A stretch of DNA of 64,000 bases, from contig NZ_QXQA01000014.1 of the NCBI RefSeq assembly GCF_003583765.1, positions 62,001 through 126,000 on the forward strand, given 5' to 3'. Every line of letters starts with the position of its first letter. The first letter of the stretch is position 1. Source of the DNA: Paenibacillus nanensis. Lineage in GTDB: Bacteria > Bacillota > Bacilli > Paenibacillales > Paenibacillaceae. The position numbers were made by a program, and so were the translations under genes. Under the pieces are notes generated by a model. It was not told the DNA's origin and did not search any database. It saw only the letters and a program-made list of their open reading frames with translations. Shown here one piece after another: positions 36,484 to 43,786 of the stretch.

Positions 36484-37623
36484 GTGCTTAACAAATTAAA
36501 AAAGCTGGACTGGGGCATTCTGCTTATTCTGATATGTCTGATGGCGGTCAGCGCCGTTGCGGTTTATAGCGCGACATCCAATACCTCGGTATTTTATACA
36601 AGACAGCTGATGTACTATGGGATTGGATTTGCCATTGCGATATTGGCCGTGCTGTTCGATTATCGGATCGTGTTGAAAAGCTGGTATGTGCTGTACGGCA
36701 TTGGCATTGCGTTATTGATACTTGTTTATTTTGCAGGCGCGGAAATCAATGGAGCAAAAGGCTGGTTCCAATTCGGCAGCTTGTCTTTCCAGCCTGCCGA
36801 GTTCATGAAGATTATTCTAATCATAGGCATTGCGTTTTTGCTGGGCAGGCGCCAAGGAGACCGTTTGAACTTCTCCACGGATATATTGACCATAGGCGCT
36901 TTCTCATTCCTTCCGTTCCTGCTCGTAATGATTCAGCCCGATCTCGGCAATGCGATCATTTATATCGTGATCGTCATCGGGATGCTGTGGATCGGCAACG
37001 TCAAATATACGCATGTTGCGATTGGTCTTGCCATAGCCGTTGGCTTTATTATGCTGTTCATGTTTCTGTTCAGTACGTTTAATACGGAAATCAAGGATTA
37101 TTTAGTAGAGCATGAGAAAAAACACTGGTATGAGCGGATTAACACGTTCGTAAATCCGGAAGAGGCGGATCCGGACGCGAAACGCCAGTCCGAGAATGCG
37201 CAAATCGCCGTCGGTTCAGGCGGTTTAAGCGGCGACGGTTTCCTTAAAGGAGATATGAAGAACGGCGGGTTTGTTCCATATACGTATTCGGACTCCATCT
37301 TCGTCGTTATCGGGGAAGAATTCGGCTTTCAAGGCTCCGCGATTTTGCTTCTCCTTTATTTCCTGCTGATCTATCGGATGATTATAATCGCTTTCAAGTG
37401 TTACGACAGGCGGGCGGCATTCATCGTAATCGGGATCGTGTCAATGTTTGTGTTCCAAGTGTTCCAGAACATCGGCATGATGATCGGGCTAATGCCGATA
37501 ACCGGCATTACGCTTCCTTTCGTCAGCTACGGCGGCACTTCACTCGTGCTGAACATGGCCTCCATTGGGCTAGTTTTCAGTATCAAGGCGCATCAGGAAG
37601 TGTATGAGCTAGCCGATAATTAG
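36484..37623 (+). CDS. rodA: RodA-type peptidoglycan glycosyltransferase (SEDS family)
   Basis: Polytopic membrane enzyme that polymerises lipid II during elongation together with a class B PBP. It has 379 residues from a GTG start, with about ten hydrophobic helices. The SEDS signature near the end reads ITLPFVSYGGTSLVLNM, and WFQFGSLSFQPAEFMK is the conserved loop. RodA, FtsW and SpoVE are hard to separate by eye; the mre/min context favours RodA. In B. subtilis rodA is not in this cluster. Confidence 0.9.
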   Translation: MLNKLKKLDWGILLILICLMAVSAVAVYSATSNTSVFYTRQLMYYGIGFAIAILAVLFDYRIVLKSWYVLYGIGIALLILVYFAGAEINGAKGWFQFGSLSFQPAEFMKIILIIGIAFLLGRRQGDRLNFSTDILTIGAFSFLPFLLVMIQPDLGNAIIYIVIVIGMLWIGNVKYTHVAIGLAIAVGFIMLFMFLFSTFNTEIKDYLVEHEKKHWYERINTFVNPEEADPDAKRQSENAQIAVGSGGLSGDGFLKGDMKNGGFVPYTYSDSIFVVIGEEFGFQGSAILLLLYFLLIYRMIIIAFKCYDRRAAFIVIGIVSMFVFQVFQNIGMMIGLMPITGITLPFVSYGGTSLVLNMASIGLVFSIKAHQEVYELADN

Positions 37624-37634
37624 AAACGTAGATA

Positions 37635-37675
37635 AGCATTCCCCAGCTTCGGCTTGCAGAGGGAATGCTTTTTTT
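37635..37675 (+). terminator. Rho-independent terminator after rodA
   Basis: Stem AGCATTCCC/GGGAATGCT with a 17-base loop region and seven T. It separates the growth genes from the sporulation pair downstream. Confidence 0.8.
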
Positions 37676-37752
37676 GTTTCAGTGCGGGAAGAACGAGTTG
37701 GCGTTACCCGTTCCGCTCCACCGCGCGCTGGAAGCTTTAAAGTGACATATTG

Positions 37753-37781
37753 GCAGACAAAAGGGTACTTGGACATACTCT
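37753..37781 (+). promoter_or_regulatory. candidate sigma-E promoter for spoIVFA-spoIVFB
   Basis: CATACTCT at 37774-37781 matches seven of eight positions of the sigma-E -10 box. The region 14 bases upstream (GCAGACA) is only a fair -35; a better -35-like ACATATT at 37745 is spaced too far (22 nt). The position fits a mother-cell operon. Confidence 0.3.
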
Positions 37782-37852
37782 TCCCCTTGTCCACATAACT
37801 TGGTAATAGGAGAAATGGCTCCAACGGAGTTTAAGGGCGGGGAGGAAAGCGT

Positions 37853-38803
37853 ATGGGATTACGCAACGATGTAAAGCAGCGCAGACAGGAAAAAATAAAA
37901 AGCTTGATTCATCAATATCAGGAATCTGCTCATGAACATAACGCGATAAACAGGGGGATTCCGAGCGAGCCCGTGAAGCCCGAGCCAAGGGCTGCTCAAA
38001 CGAAGGAAAGCAAGCCTGCGCCGGCGAGCCTTTCGCCAGCCCCTGCGAATCATCCGCTTGATCCGGAGCTGGCTTGGAAGAGGAATCCAAATCCATGGTC
38101 GGGCTGGGAAGACCGCGACCGCGAACAGCCTCCGGGATCGCGAAGCTTTGTCAAGTCGCAGCATACCGATGACTTCCAGCCACCGGACAAGAGCTGGGGC
38201 AGGTTCCGCAAGGAGCTGACTTGGAAAGTGATTGTATCGGCTTTGATGTTCGGGGCCGTCTGGGCCGTGTTTGAAGTAGAGCATCCCTTGACGCAGAAGG
38301 GGCAAGCGTTCGTCAAGGAAGCGATGACCGAGGAAATTAATTTTGAAGCGGTGGCGCTTTGGTACAATAATGTGTTTGCCGGTGCCCCGTCTTTTATTCC
38401 GTTATTTGACGGCGGAGGAAGCGCGGAGCTGGTGGACGGGAAGCCGATTACGCCGGTTGTCGCTCCGCTTGAGGACGCGGCGGTCGTTCGAACGTTCGCG
38501 GAATTGCTGAACGGTATCGAGCTTGCCGGCGCTTCGGAAGCGGAAGTCATGGCGGCTGAGACGGGAAGAGTAATACAAGTGACGGAGCGGGGGGACAGCG
38601 TCCTGATTCAGCATGCCAATAACCGGATTACGATTTACGGCAAGCTAGAGAGCGCGTCTGTTGCGGTGAACGATTGGGTCGAAGCGGGACAGCCGATTGG
38701 CAAGCTGCCGGCTTCGCAGGATGGTGACCAGAGCTTCCTTTATTTTGCCGTCAAACAAAACGATCGCTATATGGATCCGCTGGACGTGATCCCGCTTGAT
38801 TAG
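37853..38803 (+). CDS. spoIVFA: stage IV sporulation protein FA (degenerate M23 domain)
   Basis: Holds SpoIVFB and BofA in the outer forespore membrane and keeps the pro-sigma-K protease inactive until SpoIVB cuts it. It has 316 residues. The N-terminal 120 are charged and Pro-rich, with basic start RNDVKQRRQEKIK. One transmembrane helix follows (about 123-141). A C-terminal LytM/M23 fold spans about 225-316 (GRVIQVTERGDSVLIQHANN). The catalytic His-x-His is replaced (LYFAVKQN), so it should not be an active peptidase, which fits SpoIVFA. It overlaps spoIVFB by eight bases. Confidence 0.9.
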   Translation: MGLRNDVKQRRQEKIKSLIHQYQESAHEHNAINRGIPSEPVKPEPRAAQTKESKPAPASLSPAPANHPLDPELAWKRNPNPWSGWEDRDREQPPGSRSFVKSQHTDDFQPPDKSWGRFRKELTWKVIVSALMFGAVWAVFEVEHPLTQKGQAFVKEAMTEEINFEAVALWYNNVFAGAPSFIPLFDGGGSAELVDGKPITPVVAPLEDAAVVRTFAELLNGIELAGASEAEVMAAETGRVIQVTERGDSVLIQHANNRITIYGKLESASVAVNDWVEAGQPIGKLPASQDGDQSFLYFAVKQNDRYMDPLDVIPLD

Positions 38804-39677
38804 ATGGCGGGGTATTCGCTGGTCCATACATCCACTGTTCGTCATCATTATGCTGGCTTCGGCGATGACCGGTTATTTTGCCGAGCTGCTTACGCTATTT
38901 ATTATCGTTCTTGTGCACGAGCTCGGTCATGTCTTCGCGGCCAGAAGCTTTGGCTGGACGATACGGGAGGTTAAGCTGCTGCCATTTGGCGGCGTCGCGG
39001 AGGTTGAGGAGGCAGGGGGGATATCCGCCAAGGAAGATGCGCTTGTGGCGATAGCGGGTCCGCTGCAAAACGTATGGATGGGGCTGCTGGCATGGGGGCT
39101 TGGCGCATGGGGGGTATGGGACGCCGCATGGAGCGACTATATCGCGCAGGCCAACCTTATGATCGCTCTGTTTAATTTGCTGCCTATCTATCCGCTCGAT
39201 GGCGGCAAGCTGATGCAGGCACTGCTCAGCTATTTCCTCAACTACTATAAAATGCTTCAATTGACGGCGCGTATCAGCCTATTGTTCAGCGCGTTAATGA
39301 TTATAGGCGCTTTTCTGCCGATGCTGCTGGATGGAAAAGGGATTCAGATCAATTTGGTCATTGTAGGCACTTTTCTTTTTATGTCGAACTGGACCTACCA
39401 CCGTAATATTCCATTTTTGTTTTACCGGTTTTTGACGTATAGGGAGAGAGCTTCGGAAGAGGAGCTTGGCTTAGGCAAGTCGGTAAGCCCGCTCATTGTG
39501 AACGGCAAACAATCCTTATTGTCCGTGGCCAAGCTGTTCAACCGGGAGCGTTATCACCTTGTATACGTTATCGATTCGCTCGGGGCGGGGCTGCAGGTTA
39601 TTCCGGAGAAACGGATCGTGGAGGGCTGCTTATCCGGACTGAACCCTAACCGTGCAGTTCGGGAGCTTTTCGGGTAA
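38796..39677 (+). CDS. spoIVFB: stage IV sporulation protein FB, intramembrane metalloprotease
   Basis: Site-2-type protease (M50) that processes pro-sigma-K in the mother cell. It has 293 residues. The zinc motif HELGH begins at His41 with Glu42 catalytic. The third ligand Asp135 lies in NLLPIYPLDGGKLM. Six hydrophobic helices are followed by a C-terminal CBS-like domain (about 220-293), as in B. subtilis. The start is TTG 38796, inside the spoIVFA stop region, with no strong ribosome site, so translation is probably coupled. Confidence 0.94.
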   Translation: MIRWRGIRWSIHPLFVIIMLASAMTGYFAELLTLFIIVLVHELGHVFAARSFGWTIREVKLLPFGGVAEVEEAGGISAKEDALVAIAGPLQNVWMGLLAWGLGAWGVWDAAWSDYIAQANLMIALFNLLPIYPLDGGKLMQALLSYFLNYYKMLQLTARISLLFSALMIIGAFLPMLLDGKGIQINLVIVGTFLFMSNWTYHRNIPFLFYRFLTYRERASEEELGLGKSVSPLIVNGKQSLLSVAKLFNRERYHLVYVIDSLGAGLQVIPEKRIVEGCLSGLNPNRAVRELFG

Positions 39678-39718
39678 AATAAAAAGAAAAACACGCGAGC
39701 GAAAGGAACAGTACTTAG

Positions 39719-40966
39719 ATGAAGCAGATGCTGATGCATGTAAATGGTGACGCTTTGCAGACAGCCGTGCTGCAGGACGGCAAGCTTGTGGAGTTTTTTA
39801 TGGAGCGGACCGGGGGCGCCAGTCTCGTCGGTAATGTGTATAAGGGCAAAATTGTAAATGTGCTGCCTGGCATGGAAGCCGCTTTTGTCGATATTGGACT
39901 TGGGAAAAACGCTTTTTTGTACATAGACGAAATGCTGCACCCGAATGCGGATAAGCAGCCGAAGCATAAACCGTCGGTAACCGAGCTTGCAAGGCCGGGC
40001 CAGGAGCTTGTTGTACAAGTCGTCAAGGATCCGCTGAGAGGCAAAGGCGCGCGCGTAACCACGCATTTCAATCTCGCGGGCAGATGGCTTGTGTATATGC
40101 CGCAAGCGGATTATGTCGGCGTCTCCAAACGAATCAGCAACGAAGCGGAGCGGGAACGGCTAAGGACGCTGGGAGACCGGCTTCGTAGGAACCACGAAGG
40201 AATCATCATGCGAACGGCCGCGGAGGGCGAAGACGAGGCCGCTCTTGAATCGGATGTCATTCGGCTTCGGGATCTGTGGCAATCGGTGGAGGAACGCGCC
40301 GCGGAGCTCCAGGCTCCCGCCCTGCTTCACAGCGAGGCCGGCTTGCTCCAGCGGGTGATTCGCGATACGCTAACGCCTGATGTCGATGAGATATGGATCG
40401 ATAATCCATCGGTTTTCCCGGAAGCGGCCAAGCTTTTGAAGCGAATGGCGCCGGCTCTAGAGGATCGTCTCCGCTTATATAAACATAGCGGGAACCAGGG
40501 GCTTTTTCAGGAGTTCCGGGTGACGAGCCAGGCCCAAGAGGCGTTCTCCAGGCGGATTCCGATGGAGAATGGCGGCTATCTCATTTGGGAGGAAACCGAA
40601 GCGCTTACCGTAATCGATGTGAATACAGGGAAGTATACAGGAACGGATAACTTGGAGGATACCGTGTTTCGGACAAATCTGGAGGCGGCGGAGCTCATTG
40701 CGAGGCTGCTGCGCGTACGGGACGTCGGGGGCATCGTCATTATAGATTATATCGATATGCAGCAGGAAGACAGCCGCGCCAAAATACTTGCGAGGATGGT
40801 CGAGGAAGCAAGACGGGACAGCACCAAGTGCACGATCGTCGGCTGGACAAAGCTCGGCCTAATGGAGCTGACCCGCAAGAAGGCGCGGGAAAGCGGCAGC
40901 TTGGAATCGAATGAAGTGTGCAAAACATGCGGCAGAAGTCTACAGGAGCATAGCCATCGCGGGTAG
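39719..40966 (+). CDS. Rne/Rng family ribonuclease (RNase G-like)
   Basis: Endoribonuclease for rRNA processing or mRNA decay. It has 415 residues, shorter than E. coli RNase G (489). An N-terminal S1-type RNA-binding domain comes first (GNVYKGKIVNVLPGMEAAFVDIG). The DNase I-like catalytic part carries the two metal-binding Asp, in VIDVNTGKYTG and IIDYIDM. The zinc-link CxxC lies close to the end (EVCKTCGR), after which the protein stops. The C-terminal half of the RNase E small domain is therefore missing. GAAAGGAA precedes the ATG. Confidence 0.92.
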   Translation: MKQMLMHVNGDALQTAVLQDGKLVEFFMERTGGASLVGNVYKGKIVNVLPGMEAAFVDIGLGKNAFLYIDEMLHPNADKQPKHKPSVTELARPGQELVVQVVKDPLRGKGARVTTHFNLAGRWLVYMPQADYVGVSKRISNEAERERLRTLGDRLRRNHEGIIMRTAAEGEDEAALESDVIRLRDLWQSVEERAAELQAPALLHSEAGLLQRVIRDTLTPDVDEIWIDNPSVFPEAAKLLKRMAPALEDRLRLYKHSGNQGLFQEFRVTSQAQEAFSRRIPMENGGYLIWEETEALTVIDVNTGKYTGTDNLEDTVFRTNLEAAELIARLLRVRDVGGIVIIDYIDMQQEDSRAKILARMVEEARRDSTKCTIVGWTKLGLMELTRKKARESGSLESNEVCKTCGRSLQEHSHRG

Positions 40967-41067
40967 CCGGCATGATGGGGAAAGGCAGCTTATGGAGTAA
41001 CAGGAGACACTCCGCATATGCAAGATGCTCAGAGCGGAAGAACGAGTGACTGCGGAACATTTAAGCA

Positions 41068-41670
41068 AGTCAGACGAGCTAGAATGCTCGGGGAGCGGCA
41101 ATGGGGACGAATAGTTACGCCACACGAGCTTAAAAGCTCGGGGGGGGGGCGGCTGTGGAGCAAATAATAGCGTCACACGAGCTTAAAAGCTCGGGGGGTG
41201 CGGCTCTGGAGTAAATAATAGCGTCACGCGAGCTTGAAAGCTCGGGGGGTGCGGCTGTGGAGCAAATAATAGCGTCACGCGAGCTTAAAAGCTCGGTGGG
41301 TGCGGCTGTGGAGTAAATAATAGCGCAACGCGAGCTTAAAAGCTCGGGGGGTACGGCTCTGGAGTAAATAATAGCGCCACGCGAGCTTAAAAGCTCAGAG
41401 GTGCGGCTGTGGAGCAAATAATAGCGTCACACGAGCTTAAAAGCTCGGGGGCTGCGGCTCTGGAGCAAATAACAGCGCCACGCGAGCTTAAAAGCTCAGA
41501 GGTGCGGCTCTGGAGCAAATAATAGCGCCACGCGAGCTTAAAAGCTCGGTGGGTACGGCTGTGGAGTAAATAATAGCATCACACGAGCTTAAAAGCACGG
41601 GGGCTGCGGCTCTGGAGCAAATAACAGCGCCACACGAGCTTAAAAGCTCGGGGGCTGCGGCTGTGGAGCA
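41068..41670. repeat. tandem array C: about 11 copies of a 51-bp repeat
   Basis: Units start GAGCAAATAATAGCG; ten follow 41158 to 41666, with an older copy at 41106 and a half copy from 41068. Each contains CGAGCTTAAAAGCTCG, a 7-bp-arm hairpin with an AA loop. A G-rich stretch and CGGCTCTG or CGGCTGTG follow. The unit length is 51 bp with small indels in the G run. The 21-bp half GAGCAAATAATAGCGCCACAC matches array B at 20 of 21 positions. The array fills the gap between the RNase G-like gene and rplU. I see no terminator in 40967-41067. Confidence 0.92.
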
Positions 41671-41727
41671 ATTACGCATGGCAGCCAGGCAAGTTCTTGC
41701 ATGAGCGATATTATTTCTACAAAAAGC

Positions 41728-41756
41728 TTGAACTAGGCGTTTCAATATGATAAACT
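41728..41756 (+). promoter_or_regulatory. candidate sigma-A promoter for rplU-prp-rpmA
   Basis: TTGAAC, a 17-nt spacer and TAAACT (four of six positions each) just after array C. It would start the L21 leader near 41763. Confidence 0.4.
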
Positions 41757-41762
41757 GTTCGG

Positions 41763-41885
41763 GTGTATGTTCCGTATCTCTGCAGATGCGAATATGCAGG
41801 TACCGCTCCGATCGGGTTACTTAAAAGCGCGGCTGGCAATCGCCGGCAGCCACCTACATAGGGCGAGTCTTCGAAAACAAGGAGG
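41763..41885 (+). promoter_or_regulatory. putative ribosomal protein L21 leader
   Basis: About 120 bases of untranslated RNA before rplU. They are rich in short pairing segments, for example GCTGGC-AATC-GCCGGC near 41830. Bacilli have a structured L21 leader at this position that is thought to mediate autoregulation. I assign it by place and general character, not by a full fold. Confidence 0.5.
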
Positions 41886-41894
41886 TGCACCACA

Positions 41895-42206
41895 ATGTTC
41901 GCAATTATCGAAACTGGCGGCAAGCAATACAAAGTTCAGGAGGGCGATGTCATCTACATCGAGAAACTGAACGGCAGCGAGGGCGAAAGCGTAACGTTTG
42001 ATCGCGTTCTGGCCGTTTCCGGCAAGGACGGTCTTGTAACGGGAGCTCCGGTTGTATCCGGCGCAACTGTAACTGGCAAAGTCGAGAAACACGGCAAAGG
42101 CCAAAAGATCATCGTTTACAAATACAAAGCTAAAAAGAACTATCGCCGCAAGCAAGGCCATCGTCAACCTTACACGAAAGTAACGATCGAGAAAATCCAA
42201 GCGTAA
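41895..42206 (+). CDS. rplU: 50S ribosomal protein L21
   Basis: 103 residues, full length. It opens with the conserved FAIIETGGKQYKVQEGD and closes with KKNYRRKQGHRQPYTKVTI. AAGGAGG precedes the ATG. First gene of the rplU-prp-rpmA operon, the standard Firmicute order. Confidence 0.98.
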   Translation: MFAIIETGGKQYKVQEGDVIYIEKLNGSEGESVTFDRVLAVSGKDGLVTGAPVVSGATVTGKVEKHGKGQKIIVYKYKAKKNYRRKQGHRQPYTKVTIEKIQA

Positions 42207-42218
42207 GAGGTTTTTTCT

Positions 42219-42554
42219 ATGATCACCATTACCTTCGTCAGGAAGACGGAAGACAGGCGCATCGTATCATTTGCTGTCGAGGGACATGCCAAATATGCGA
42301 AACCCGGCAAAGACATTGTCTGCGCCGGCGTGTCGGCGGTATCGGTCGGCACGGTTAATGCGATTGAAACATTAGCGGGAGTCGAGCTTCCCGCCCAGAT
42401 GAAGAACGGCTGGCTGTCATCGGATATTCCGGTTCTGATGGACGCGAAAGCGGACGAAAGAATGCAGCTGCTGCTCGAATCGATGGCGGTTATGCTTGGG
42501 ACGATCGCTGCATCATACGGTAAACACGTTGTAATAGAAGAGCGGCTTGTGTAA
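42219..42554 (+). CDS. prp: ribosomal-processing cysteine protease Prp
   Basis: Removes the N-terminal extension of ribosomal protein L27 before assembly. It has 111 residues. The catalytic His23 (VEGHAKY) and Cys35 (DIVCAGVS) are in place. It lies between rplU and its substrate gene rpmA, as in all Firmicutes with cleaved L27. AGAGG precedes the ATG. Confidence 0.95.
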   Translation: MITITFVRKTEDRRIVSFAVEGHAKYAKPGKDIVCAGVSAVSVGTVNAIETLAGVELPAQMKNGWLSSDIPVLMDAKADERMQLLLESMAVMLGTIAASYGKHVVIEERLV

Positions 42555-42599
42555 GCTGCTCCTCCTGCAAGGCACAAATTCAGAAGGAGGGAATACACC

Positions 42600-42911
42600 A
42601 TGTTGAAACTGAATCTTCAGCTATTCGCTTCGAAGAAGGGCGTAGGTTCCACAAAGAACGGACGCGACTCCCAGGCGAAACGTCTTGGCGCTAAGCGCGC
42701 TGACGGCCAAGTGGTAACAGGCGGAAGCATCTTGTACCGTCAACGCGGAACGAAGATCCACCCTGGTACGAACGTAGGCATCGGCAAAGACGACACGCTG
42801 TACGCGAAAATTGACGGCGTCGTGAAGTTCGAGCGTTACGGACGCGACCGCAAGAAAGTGAGCGTATACCCTGTTGCTCAGGCTCCTGTAGCCGCTGCAG
42901 TTGAAGCTTAA
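42600..42911 (+). CDS. rpmA: 50S ribosomal protein L27 with cleavable N-terminal extension
   Basis: 103 residues. It begins MLKLNLQLFA-SKKGVGSTKNG; the LNLQLFA segment is the Prp recognition site, so the mature protein should start near Ser11. The rest is typical L27 (GGSILYRQRGTKIHPG). The Ala/Val-rich tail is slightly longer than usual. AGAAGGAGG precedes the ATG. Confidence 0.98.
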   Translation: MLKLNLQLFASKKGVGSTKNGRDSQAKRLGAKRADGQVVTGGSILYRQRGTKIHPGTNVGIGKDDTLYAKIDGVVKFERYGRDRKKVSVYPVAQAPVAAAVEA

Positions 42912-42923
42912 GTAAAGTACTCG

Positions 42924-42957
42924 CCCCGGCCGGCATAGCTAGGCCGGGGTATTTTTG
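42924..42957 (+). terminator. Rho-independent terminator after rpmA
   Basis: Stem CCCCGGCC/GGCCGGGG with a ten-base loop, then TATTTTT. Confidence 0.85.
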
Positions 42958-42967
42958 TTTTTAGCAG

Positions 42968-42996
42968 ATGACCCGAGAAGTGCAGCATGATATACT
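42968..42996 (+). promoter_or_regulatory. candidate sigma-A promoter for spo0B-obg
   Basis: ATGACC, a 17-nt spacer and TATACT, 39 bases before spo0B. Confidence 0.45.
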
Positions 42997-43035
42997 GGAT
43001 AAGCTAGGAAATCAGGCAAAGGCAGGTTCTTAGGT

Positions 43036-43773
43036 ATGGGACGCTTTACGACGGCCAAGCATTATGCGGCGGCCTCCATCTTGCTGCCGGGAGTCGCGGC
43101 GTTGATCTGGCCCGGCATGGTTTGGCTTATCGCTCTATTTCTTGTATGGTGTGCCGCGGCGGCGGCTTTTTGGATTCGGGAAGAGAGGAAAGAGCATCGG
43201 GAACGGCTGACTCGGACGATTGGGGCCATGCAGCACGCCAGCGTGCGTACGCTGAACCATCATCGGCATGACTGGATGAACGATTTGCAGGTGCTATTCG
43301 GGTACATTCGATTGGGCAAGCTGGATAAGACCATTCAATATGTGGAGAGAATAAGAGAGAGAATGGCGGCGGAGAGCGCGGTTTCCAAACTAGGCGTGCC
43401 ATCCTTGATCAGCTTTATTCAATCCTTCCGGACGATTACTAATACGATGTCGTTAGAGGTGGAGATCGAGGGGGACCTGCATTTGAATGAATTGTCTCTG
43501 GACGGTGAAGCCGTTGCGGAGGCGCTTATACATACAATTAACGCGTACCGGTTTGCCGTAAAGCCGGACAATGCAGGATTAGCTGTGCTGCGGGTACGCT
43601 TAAGCGCGGATGAGGAAGCGCTATACGCGGCATTTTATTATGAGGGCGAATTCATTAACGAGCAGCAATGGAGTCAAAAAATGAATCAGCAGCTGGAAAG
43701 CGCGCCGCTTAGGCCCGTCGGCGATAAGCCAAGCTTCTCCAAATTGCTGCTGAAGGCGGAAATGCGCGCTTGA
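43036..43773 (+). CDS. spo0B: Spo0B-like sporulation phosphotransferase with membrane-spanning N-terminus
   Basis: Phosphorelay protein that passes phosphate from Spo0F to Spo0A. It has 245 residues, longer than the 192 of B. subtilis Spo0B. The extra N-terminus holds two hydrophobic segments (about 9-26 and 28-46). The four-helix phosphotransfer part contains LNHHRHDWMNDLQVL, with His78 as the likely phosphorylated residue. The C-terminal domain is a degenerate kinase-like ATPase fold without clear N, G1 or G2 boxes. The position between rpmA and obg is that of spo0B in B. subtilis. A GTTCTTAGGT region precedes the ATG; the site is weak. Confidence 0.88.
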   Translation: MGRFTTAKHYAAASILLPGVAALIWPGMVWLIALFLVWCAAAAAFWIREERKEHRERLTRTIGAMQHASVRTLNHHRHDWMNDLQVLFGYIRLGKLDKTIQYVERIRERMAAESAVSKLGVPSLISFIQSFRTITNTMSLEVEIEGDLHLNELSLDGEAVAEALIHTINAYRFAVKPDNAGLAVLRVRLSADEEALYAAFYYEGEFINEQQWSQKMNQQLESAPLRPVGDKPSFSKLLLKAEMRA

Positions 43774-43786
43774 ACGGAGGCAAGAC

